DNA from: Paraburkholderia sp. Tr-20389
GTDB lineage: Bacteria > Pseudomonadota > Gammaproteobacteria > Burkholderiales > Burkholderiaceae
DNA: 64,000 bases
Direction: 5' to 3'
Assembly (NCBI RefSeq): GCF_017104565.1
Contig: NZ_JAAGPD010000025.1
Span: forward strand, 62,001 to 126,000
Of this stretch, positions 34,042 through 41,295 are shown piece by piece; position 1 is the first letter of the stretch, and each line of letters starts with the position of its first letter. The notes under the pieces are model-generated. The model had not been told where the DNA came from, did not search any database, and saw only the letters and a program-made list of their open reading frames with translations. A program made the position numbers and the translations under genes.

Positions 34042-35076
34042 TCAGGCCGCGGGAATGGTCCGTTCGATCACGTGTGTCGCATCGGTGCGTTGCTTCCACA
34101 ACGCGGGCAGCATCTCGCGGTAAGCGGCATACACGCCCGGATAAGCGGGCGGCAACTGGTCCTTGATCGCTTCGTGAAGACGCGGCAGCGCATGGAACGG
34201 CACCATCGGCAGCAGATGATGTTCGAGGTGATAGTTCATGTTCAGGTAAAGAAAGCGGAACACGAAGTTGGTGTACACGGTGCGCGTGTTGAGGCGATGG
34301 TCTTTCACGTTGACGGCGAGGCCGGCGTGCTGCGTGAGACCGAGCAGTTGATGCAGCCAGCCGCCATAGAAGCGCGGCGTCCAGACGAACATCAGCGGCA
34401 GGAAACTGTGCATCGCGATAGCGAGTGCAATCGTGCCGATCACGATGGCCAGATAGATGCGGCACGACCAGATCATTTTCGGCTTTTCGCTTGCGGGCAG
34501 GAATGCGTCGGTGGCGGCATCGACACGGCCGAACGCATGGCGCACGACCTTTTTGATTTCGAGCGTGCAGCCGACCAGCCCGAGAAAGTCCGCGATGATG
34601 GGCAGCACGTGCGTCGGCCGCGTCACCTGGATTTCCGGGTCGCGTGCCTGGAAGTACGTGTGCGTGTGATGGCGCGCATGGCTCCAGCGCCACCAGTAGC
34701 CCTCGCGTATCGTCATGAACGACGACAGGTGATAGAACGCGTCGTTGAGCCAGCGCGTCTTGAAGGGCGTGCCGTGCGAAAGCTCATGCCAGCGCGCGTC
34801 GCTCGATGAATAGATCGTCCCGTACACGAAGAACGCGGGCACGGCCCACCAGGTGCCCCACGTGAACGCCGCTACCGCGCCCGATGCGACGAGCAGCACG
34901 AACCAGGGCACGAAGTTGCGCAGACCGGCTGCGTCGTCGCGCTTCATCAGTTCCTTGAGCACGGCGCGCGGGATGCGCGGCTGATACCACTGCTCCGCCA
35001 TGCGGGCGTCGAAAGAGGGATCGCTGGAGCCGGGTGCGTTGGTGCTGCCGCCGTCGATGGCGGAAGTCGAGGACAT
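34042..35076 (-). CDS. MocD-like membrane fatty-acid-desaturase-family oxygenase
   Basis: This is a 344-residue integral membrane di-iron protein of the desaturase/hydroxylase superfamily. The histidine boxes are visible: HELSHG (His97, His101), HARHH (His133, 136, 137) and HLEHH (His283, 286, 287), with an extra His250. Hydrophobic segments at ~55-90 and ~205-230 suggest four membrane helices. It is the first gene of a four-gene operon with a Rieske ferredoxin, its reductase and a TIM-barrel isomerase. In rhizobia the MocD oxygenase acts in O-demethylation of the rhizopine 3-O-methyl-scyllo-inosamine. A different methyl ether or hydrocarbon substrate is possible. Confidence 0.88.
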   Translation of the reverse strand: MSSTSAIDGGSTNAPGSSDPSFDARMAEQWYQPRIPRAVLKELMKRDDAAGLRNFVPWFVLLVASGAVAAFTWGTWWAVPAFFVYGTIYSSSDARWHELSHGTPFKTRWLNDAFYHLSSFMTIREGYWWRWSHARHHTHTYFQARDPEIQVTRPTHVLPIIADFLGLVGCTLEIKKVVRHAFGRVDAATDAFLPASEKPKMIWSCRIYLAIVIGTIALAIAMHSFLPLMFVWTPRFYGGWLHQLLGLTQHAGLAVNVKDHRLNTRTVYTNFVFRFLYLNMNYHLEHHLLPMVPFHALPRLHEAIKDQLPPAYPGVYAAYREMLPALWKQRTDATHVIERTIPAA

Positions 35077-35245
35077 GAGGTGTCTCCTTCATGCTTTGTG
35101 ATTGCGGGATTTCCTTCAGCGACAGCTTCAGGAACACATTCCGTTTGCACAAAGATAGTTGAAGGCGAGCGAAGCCTCACGTCGAAAAATGATGGATTTC
35201 CATCAGGTCGGGCCGGACGCCGCTTAGGCGCGGGCCACACGGGGC

Positions 35246-35380
35246 TTAAGGGCGCAGCAGATCGAATCCGCCGAACACAATGACGCCGCTCACCGCAATG
35301 AGCGCGACCGAGTGCTGGCCGAAATAGAGGAGCGCCGCGGCGGACCACGTCGTCAGACAAAAGGCGGCAATGCGTTTCAT
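35246..35380 (-). CDS. Small membrane protein (44 aa)
   Basis: The frame starts MKRIAAFCLTTWSAAALL at 35380, preceded by a purine-rich AGAGAGCAG, and ends at a TAA at 35246-35248. One hydrophobic stretch (residues 5-20) and another (24-38: SVALIAVSGVIVFGGF) are separated by a short polar turn, suggesting two membrane passes. It ends DLLRP. The gene lies upstream of the mocD-like gene on the same strand, 169 bp away, and could be in its leader transcript or separate. Function is unknown. Confidence 0.6.
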   Translation of the reverse strand: MKRIAAFCLTTWSAAALLYFGQHSVALIAVSGVIVFGGFDLLRP

Positions 35381-35573
35381 GCTGGTACTGCTCTCTGCAA
35401 TTGAACAACTGCGATTTACGGGTTTTCCCTGTATATCATAGTTAAGCAGGAAGCATATGCCGCGTCGCCCGATACGAAAAACGGGCGACGTGGCCCTTTA
35501 AAGCCATATCGCCCGCTGATTCGCAGGTTGGATGGTTCAGGCAAGCGCGCCGTTCAGCGCGCATCGCCGTCAA

Positions 35574-36710
35574 TCAGAAGATGTTGCGGATACCGACCGA
35601 CACACCCGTCTGGTTCGTCGAGCCCGGCAGTTCGACCGTCGCTGCGCCCGTGACCTTGTTGAAGTCGACGGTGCCATACACTTCCGTGCGCTTCGACAGT
35701 GCGTATTCCGCCACGGCCACGCCCGTATAGCGGTTGCCGCTGCCGACTGCGCCGCCGCCGATTGCCGCGTTCTTCATATGGTCGTAGTAGAACGCGCCAG
35801 TCAGCAGCAGCGCGGGCGTTGCCTGCCACGTCACGCCTGCGAACGGACCGTCGTCCTTGCGGCCCGAGCCCTTCAGGATGTCGACGCCGAGCGTCAGGTC
35901 GCGCTGCGCGAGCGTGCTGTCGACGAAGCCGGTGTCGTCCGTCGAATGCAGATAGCCGACATAGATCTTTGCCGTGCTGAACGCGTAGACCGCATTCGCG
36001 TTGTAGATGGTCTGCTTGTTGTTCGAGTTGTCGCTGTTCTGCTGCACGCCGGCCGCGACGCTCAATGCGCCGAACGAGTACGACGCGGTGAAGCCATACA
36101 TGTTGCCCGCGCCGAGGTGCCCCGGAATCTGGCCGGAGAAGCCGTTCGCGCCCGTCGACGTCGAGTTCGTGCCGAACGAGTACATCGCCTTGACGTTCAG
36201 GCCGCCGAACTTGCCGTCGTACTTCACGGCGTTATCCGCATAGAGGCCCGCGCCGAGCGCGACGGGCAGCCATGCGTTTTCGAAGTAGTTGCCGACGGTC
36301 AGAGGATCGTAGGTGTCACCGAGCAGATCGAACAGCGGCGTTTTCTGGCGGCCCAGCGTGACGGTTCCGTAGTTGCTCGACAGGCCGACAAACGCCGCGC
36401 GATTGAAGAGGCGCTGGCTATCCGATTGCGCGCCGCTTTGCAGATCGATGCCGCTTTCCAGCTGGAAGATCGCCTTCAGTCCATTGCCGAGGTCTTCCGA
36501 TCCCTTGATGCCGAAACGGCTGTTCGTGATCGCGCCGTTGGTCATGAAGAGACGGCCATCGTTGTTCGCATTCGAATGCGTGAGGTAGCGAATGCCGACG
36601 TCCGCGACGCCGTACAGCGTCACCGAGCTTTGCGCAAATGCCGTCTGGCAGGCAAGGGCGCATGCCGTCGCGCCGAATGCAGCCACTGTCCGTTTGAATT
36701 GCTGGGTCAT
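35574..36710 (-). CDS. Gram-negative porin
   Basis: The 378-residue protein is a trimeric general porin of the Burkholderia OmpC type: signal peptide (FGATACALACQTAFA) then QSSVTLYGVADVGIRY. It continues with strand motifs RFGIKGSEDLGNGLKAIFQLE and GTVTLGRQ, and ends in Phe as barrel proteins do (SVGIRNIF). It forms a 16-stranded outer-membrane channel for small hydrophilic solutes. The start at 36710 is chosen because it places the signal peptide at the N terminus; the frame to 36869 adds 53 charged residues. A second porin is at the end of the window. The cargo is unknown. Confidence 0.92.
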   Translation of the reverse strand: MTQQFKRTVAAFGATACALACQTAFAQSSVTLYGVADVGIRYLTHSNANNDGRLFMTNGAITNSRFGIKGSEDLGNGLKAIFQLESGIDLQSGAQSDSQRLFNRAAFVGLSSNYGTVTLGRQKTPLFDLLGDTYDPLTVGNYFENAWLPVALGAGLYADNAVKYDGKFGGLNVKAMYSFGTNSTSTGANGFSGQIPGHLGAGNMYGFTASYSFGALSVAAGVQQNSDNSNNKQTIYNANAVYAFSTAKIYVGYLHSTDDTGFVDSTLAQRDLTLGVDILKGSGRKDDGPFAGVTWQATPALLLTGAFYYDHMKNAAIGGGAVGSGNRYTGVAVAEYALSKRTEVYGTVDFNKVTGAATVELPGSTNQTGVSVGIRNIF

Positions 36711-37028
36711 GGGTGTTGTCTTTTCATATGTTGAGAACACTGCATGAGCTTGTTTTTGTGGTGCGCGACGGGAGTCGAAACGGGCGATTGCGCCGCAAGC
36801 AACGTGCGATTCATCTCGCCGTTCGTGAGTCTTTTGTGAGTCTTTTAAGCCCGTACGCATGGGCTTCATGCAGGCAGGCGGACTTTTATCACATCAATTT
36901 GCACTACGCCGCGAACATGACAAGAGTGTTGCGTTCATGCCTAAAGCACACGCTTTGTTGCGTGTGTGCCCAATGAAAGGGGCGGCCATGAGGCCGCCCT
37001 TGAGAACTACGATGACGAGTTGATTCGC
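36711..37028. other. Intergenic region upstream of porin, with doxX terminator
   Basis: These 318 bp hold the porin promoter and 5' leader. GTGAGTCTTTT occurs twice in tandem near 36825-36847. A GC-rich hairpin, GGGCGGCC / GGCCGCCC with loop ATGA at 36980-36999, ends the doxX transcript on the minus strand. No coding frame is convincing. Confidence 0.55.
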
Positions 37029-37439
37029 TTATGCGCGGTCGATCGAGTACTTGCCCGGACCCGTCACGAACAACAGCAGCAAGCCACCGATGATGCTGAT
37101 GTTCTTATAGAAGTTGATCATGTTGATGTATTGCTCCATGCCCGTCTGCGTCCAGAAGTGGTGGCCGATGAATGCCGTAGCGAGCGTATAGAGCGCGAGC
37201 AGCAAGGCAAGGGCGCGCGTCTTGAACCCCACGGCGATCACGATGCCGACGACCAGCTCCATCACGATCGCAATGACCGCGGCCACGGCCGGGACGGGCG
37301 CACCCGTCGAAGCCATGTATTGCTCGGTGCCTGCGAAGCCCGTCAGCTTGCTCCAGCCAAACAGCACGAAAAGCACCACCAGCAGCACGCGTGCGACGAG
37401 CAGCAGTGCATCCTTGCGTTGTTCGATAAACGTGTTCAT
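37029..37439 (-). CDS. DoxX-family membrane protein
   Basis: The 136-residue protein has four membrane helices (about 14-32, 50-72, 75-95, 108-128) and the DoxX/YphA pattern LLVARVLLVVLFVLFGWSKL and GFKTRALALLLALYTLATAF. Members are linked to thiosulfate or sulfide handling and membrane redox stress, but most are uncharacterised. The ATG at 37439 has AGAGGA upstream, while the frame to 37445 begins with TTG. It lies 43 bp downstream of the pirin gene in the same direction, a common pairing. Confidence 0.88.
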   Translation of the reverse strand: MNTFIEQRKDALLLVARVLLVVLFVLFGWSKLTGFAGTEQYMASTGAPVPAVAAVIAIVMELVVGIVIAVGFKTRALALLLALYTLATAFIGHHFWTQTGMEQYINMINFYKNISIIGGLLLLFVTGPGKYSIDRA

Positions 37440-37482
37440 GTTCAATCCTCTTTCAATTCAATAGGGTTCTGGCGTGATTCGC

Positions 37483-38208
37483 TCAGGACCACAGTTCCGA
37501 CACTTCGTTGTTGCGCAGATCGAAGACGATGACTTCCGCATCGTCGCCTTCGGTGAATTCGAGGCGGCGCTCGTCGCGGATGCGCGCACCGTCGCCTTCA
37601 CTCAGTTCGACGCCGTTCACCTTCACGCTGCCGCGAGCCACGTGGACATACGCATAGCGGTCGGCGGCGATATCGATACCTGCCGCTTCGTTGCCGTCGA
37701 ACAGACCGGCATACACACGCGCGTCCTGGCGCAATTCGAGCGATCCGTCCTTGCCATCCGGCGACAACACGAGGCGCAACGTGCCGCGCTTCGCTTCCGC
37801 CGAAAAGTTTTCCTGCTGGTAACGCGGCGTCGCGTTCTTGACGGACGGTGCGATCCAGATTTGCAGGAAGTGCACAGGATCGCTGGCCGAGTGATTGAAC
37901 TCGCTGTGTGCGACGCCCGTGCCCGCGCTCATCAACTGCACGTCGCCGGGGACGATCACGGAGCCCGTGCCCATCGAATCCTTGTGCTCGAGCGCGCCTT
38001 CCAGCACGTACGAGAAGATCTCCATGTCGCGGTGCGGGTGCTTGCCGAAGCCGCGGCCGGGCGCTACGCGGTCGTCGTTGATCACGAGCAGGTCGGAGAA
38101 GCCGATCTGCTTCGGATCGTAGTAGTTCGCAAAAGAGAACGTGTGGCGCGAGCTGAGCCAACCGTGTTCGGCGCGTCCGCGGTCGCTGGCGTGGCGAATG
38201 TCGATCAT
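37483..38208 (-). CDS. Pirin-family bicupin protein (YhhW-like)
   Basis: The 241-residue bicupin has the pirin metal site in the N-terminal cupin: His57 and His59 (GKHPHRDMEIFSY), His101 and Glu103 (GVAHSEFNH). The C-terminal cupin lacks these ligands, as usual. YhhW of E. coli has quercetinase activity, though the natural substrate of most pirins is unknown. The start MIDIRHASDRG at 38208 matches the family; the frame to 38295 extends into the divergent promoter. It pairs with doxX downstream and is divergent from a LysR regulator that probably controls both. Confidence 0.9.
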   Translation of the reverse strand: MIDIRHASDRGRAEHGWLSSRHTFSFANYYDPKQIGFSDLLVINDDRVAPGRGFGKHPHRDMEIFSYVLEGALEHKDSMGTGSVIVPGDVQLMSAGTGVAHSEFNHSASDPVHFLQIWIAPSVKNATPRYQQENFSAEAKRGTLRLVLSPDGKDGSLELRQDARVYAGLFDGNEAAGIDIAADRYAYVHVARGSVKVNGVELSEGDGARIRDERRLEFTEGDDAEVIVFDLRNNEVSELWS

Positions 38209-38305
38209 TTCCCTTCTCCTGTTATTGAATTGCGTTTGCCTCTCGCGACATCGGCGGCGCCGTTGTCTGAAGCAGTGATGAGAAGTGTAGGTCAATCAGC
38301 GCGGC

Positions 38306-38311
38306 TATAAT
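38306..38311 (+). promoter_or_regulatory. -10 box upstream of LysR gene
   Basis: An exact TATAAT on the plus strand, without a recognisable -35, lies in the pirin/LysR divergent region, 65 bp before the LysR start. Confidence 0.35.
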
Positions 38312-38375
38312 CGTCGTCAAATGTGAATTACTGTCTTATCTGAGTTGACAATTAAGCCGAACCGAGCGAACTGCC

Positions 38376-39266
38376 ATGCAACTGGATGACCTGAAAATCT
38401 TCGTCACCACCGTCGACGCGCGCAATTTCACGGCGGCGGCCAACCGGCTGCAACTGTCGAAGCAGTTCGTCAGCCGTCGCGTGATGGCGCTCGAAGCGAG
38501 CCTCGGTGTGCGCCTGCTGGTGCGGAATACGCGCAAGCTCGCCGTGACGGACCTCGGCTATGAGTTCTATCAGCGCGCGACGCGCATCCTCGGCGAGGTG
38601 GAGGACGCGGAGCAGGCGATGACGTCGGGCCGTTCGGACCCGCGTGGGCTGCTGCGCGTCAGCGCGCCGATGTCGTTCGGGATGATCCATCTGTCGCCGC
38701 TCGTCGCCGCGTTTCTGCGCGCCAATCCGGATGTGCGTGTGGACATGGAGCTGAGCGACCGGGTCGTCGATGTAGTCGGAGAAGGCTTCGACATGGCGCT
38801 GCGCATCGGCACGCTGGCGGACTCGACGCTGATTGCGCAGAAGCTCGCCGAGATACGCATGGTCGCGTGTTGCAGTCCCGCGTATCGCAAGGCGCGCCGC
38901 CCGCCCGCGACGCCCGACGATCTCGCGCGTCACGCCTGCCTGCTCTATGGACAGGAAGGGCGCAGCGGCTGGGAATATATCGTGGATGGCGCGAGCAGGA
39001 CGATCGAAGTGCACGGCCCGCTGCGCGTGAACAACGGCGAAGTGATTCGCGACGCGGCTGTAGCGGGGCTCGGTATTGCGCGGCTGCCGGAATTCATCGT
39101 GGCCGATGCGCTCGCGAGCGGCAAGCTCGTCGAAGTGCTCGGCGATTTCGTCTCGCCGCCGTTGACGCTCTATGCGGTGTATCCGCAGCACCGTCAGTCT
39201 TCCGTGACGATACGCGCGTTCACGCAGTTCCTGCGTGAACGCTTCGTGAAGGCGATACGCCGCTAA
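38376..39266 (+). CDS. LysR-family transcriptional regulator, divergent from pirin-doxX
   Basis: The 296-residue protein starts MQLDDLKIFVTTVDARNFTAAANRL, the helix-turn-helix of LysR proteins (residues 1-60). An effector domain follows with RVSAPMSFGMIHLSPLVAAF near 90. It belongs to the large CrgA-like subgroup. The divergent arrangement with pirin-doxX is seen in many proteobacteria and suggests that it activates those genes, perhaps in response to a small electrophile or phenolic. The divergent gap is 167 bp. Confidence 0.9.
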   Translation: MQLDDLKIFVTTVDARNFTAAANRLQLSKQFVSRRVMALEASLGVRLLVRNTRKLAVTDLGYEFYQRATRILGEVEDAEQAMTSGRSDPRGLLRVSAPMSFGMIHLSPLVAAFLRANPDVRVDMELSDRVVDVVGEGFDMALRIGTLADSTLIAQKLAEIRMVACCSPAYRKARRPPATPDDLARHACLLYGQEGRSGWEYIVDGASRTIEVHGPLRVNNGEVIRDAAVAGLGIARLPEFIVADALASGKLVEVLGDFVSPPLTLYAVYPQHRQSSVTIRAFTQFLRERFVKAIRR

Positions 39267-39461
39267 AGCGACGTCCCGACGAAACAATCGAAGCCTTCAG
39301 GCACGTCCGATAACGGCCTGTTACCGCGCCAGCAACAATGAATCTTTTCGCACATAATGCGCGTACCTTGGCGGGCGCCAGCGTGAATATGCACGCACGC
39401 GCATATTTGCAGCGCGCGCCAGCAAGGCGGATTCAATCAGATAGACAAAAGAGGGACAATC

Positions 39462-39659
39462 GTGGAACCTACCGAACCGGCCGGCCGTTCATGGCTCTGG
39501 CTCATCTTGCTGATCCCCTATGTCGCGTTGCTGTGGCTGCCTTTCTATAACGACACGCGCCCTTCATGCGCCGGCTTTCCTTTCTTCTACTGGTATCAGT
39601 TTCTGTGGGTTCCGCTCACGTCGCTGCTGATCTACGTCGTGTACCGGGGCATCAAATGA
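39462..39659 (+). CDS. DUF3311 small membrane protein
   Basis: The 65-residue protein starts at a GTG and has two hydrophobic segments (SWLWLILLIPYVALLWLPFY; WVPLTSLLIYVVYRG). It ends 4 bp inside the start of the symporter gene (ATGA overlap). DUF3311 proteins nearly always precede sodium:solute symporters of this type and are taken to be a small accessory subunit of the transporter. Confidence 0.88.
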   Translation: MEPTEPAGRSWLWLILLIPYVALLWLPFYNDTRPSCAGFPFFYWYQFLWVPLTSLLIYVVYRGIK

Positions 39660-41131
39660 GCGATATGAACCCTGTGAACCCGGTCGCGATGACTGTCTTC
39701 ATCGCATTCTTCGTGCTCGTCACCGTGATGGGTTTCATCGCTGCGCGCTGGAAAGCGGGCGACCTCACGCAGTTGCACGAATGGGGCCTCGGCGGCCGTC
39801 AATTCGGCACAGTCATTTCGTGGTTCCTCGTCGGCGGCGATTTCTATACGGCCTACACGGTGATCGCCGTGCCCGCGCTGGTCTATTCCGTCGGCGCGTA
39901 TGGCTTCTTTGCGCTGCCTTATACGATCATCGTCTATCCGTTCGTGTTCGCGGTGATGCCCAAGCTGTGGAAGATCGCGCATGCGAAGAACCACATCACG
40001 GCAGCCGACTACGTGCACGGCGAATACGGCGGCAAGTGGTTTCCCGCAGCCGTGGCGCTGACGGGCATCGTCGCGACGATGCCGTATATCGCGCTGCAAC
40101 TGGTCGGCATGCAGGTGGTGATCAAGGGGCTCGGCGTGTCGGGCGAAGCTCCGTTGATCATCGCGTTCATCATCCTCGCGCTCTATACGTATACGAGCGG
40201 CCTGCGCGCGCCCGCGATGATCGCGTTCGTCAAGGACATCATGATCTACATCGTCGTGATCGCGGCGGTGTGGCTGATTCCCGTGAAGCTCGGCGGCTAT
40301 GGTCACGTGTTCGATGCGGCCGACCAGTACTTCCAGGCGAAGGGCGGCGCGACGGGCATCATCCTGAAGCCGACGCAATTCACCGCGTATGCATCGCTCG
40401 CACTCGGCTCGGCGCTTGCCGCCTTCATGTATCCGCATACGATGACGGCCGTGCTGTCGTCTTCGTCGGCGCAGACCGTGCGCAAGAACGCGATCTTCCT
40501 GCCCGCATACACGCTGCTGCTCGGCCTGATCGCGCTGCTCGGCTATATGGCGATTGCGGCCGGCGTGCACGTGAAGTCGGCGTCCGACATCGTGCCGACG
40601 CTGTTCGGTACGCTGTTCCCGTCGTGGTTCGTCGGCTTTGCTGCTGCCGCTATTGCGATCAGCGCGCTGGTGCCCGCCGCCATCATGTCGATCGGTGCAG
40701 CCAACCTGTTCACGCGCAATCTGTGGCGTCCGCTCGTTTCGCCGAATATGGGTTCCGCTCAGGAAGCATCGACGGCCAAGATCGTGTCGCTCGTCGTGAA
40801 GTTCGGCGCGCTGCTGTTCATCGTGTTCCTGCCGACGCAGTACGCGATCGACCTGCAGCTACTCGGTGGCGTATGGATTCTGCAGATCTTCCCGGCCATC
40901 GTGTTCTCGCTGTACACGCGGCGTCTCAACACGCCGGGCCTGTTCCTCGGCTGGCTGGTGGGTATCGTCGTCGGCACAGGGCTCGCTATTTCGCAAGGCC
41001 TCAAGCCCGTGTTCGCGCTGCATGTCGGCGGTTCGACGTGGCCGCTCTATATCGGCCTGATCGCGCTGGTCGTGAATATCGTCGTGACGTTCATCGTTTC
41101 GATGGTCACGCCGAAGCGCGCGCACGCCTGA
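39656..41131 (+). CDS. Sodium:solute symporter (MctP-like monocarboxylate permease)
   Basis: The 491-residue protein has about 13 membrane helices and SSS-family features: WGLGGRQFGTVISWFLVGG near the first helices, NHITAADYVHGEYGGKW, and the region GFAAAAIAISALVPAAIMSIGAANLFTRNL containing the sodium site. Together with a DUF3311 partner it looks like the MctP group, which imports lactate, pyruvate and alanine. The start overlaps the DUF3311 stop, giving strong coupling. The monocarboxylate substrate is an inference from family. Confidence 0.88.
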   Translation: MSDMNPVNPVAMTVFIAFFVLVTVMGFIAARWKAGDLTQLHEWGLGGRQFGTVISWFLVGGDFYTAYTVIAVPALVYSVGAYGFFALPYTIIVYPFVFAVMPKLWKIAHAKNHITAADYVHGEYGGKWFPAAVALTGIVATMPYIALQLVGMQVVIKGLGVSGEAPLIIAFIILALYTYTSGLRAPAMIAFVKDIMIYIVVIAAVWLIPVKLGGYGHVFDAADQYFQAKGGATGIILKPTQFTAYASLALGSALAAFMYPHTMTAVLSSSSAQTVRKNAIFLPAYTLLLGLIALLGYMAIAAGVHVKSASDIVPTLFGTLFPSWFVGFAAAAIAISALVPAAIMSIGAANLFTRNLWRPLVSPNMGSAQEASTAKIVSLVVKFGALLFIVFLPTQYAIDLQLLGGVWILQIFPAIVFSLYTRRLNTPGLFLGWLVGIVVGTGLAISQGLKPVFALHVGGSTWPLYIGLIALVVNIVVTFIVSMVTPKRAHA

Positions 41132-41150
41132 TCGAGTCGTAGCCGTACGC

Positions 41151-41200
41151 ATCGGCCGAATCCGTCCGCGCAAGCGGCGCGGGTTCGGCCGATTTCTTTT
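41151..41200 (+). terminator. Terminator after the symporter gene
   Basis: A 10-bp outer stem (ATCGGCCGAA at 41151-41160 with TTCGGCCGAT at 41184-41193) encloses a GC-rich inner hairpin and is followed by TTCTTTT. Confidence 0.85.
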
Positions 41201-41295
41201 GGGTTGGCGCATTTGCGTGCCCGATTCTTGCAAAACGCCTGTACGTGCACGCTGTTTTGGTAGGATGCAGCCTTTTCTGCCGATGGTGCGCTAGC

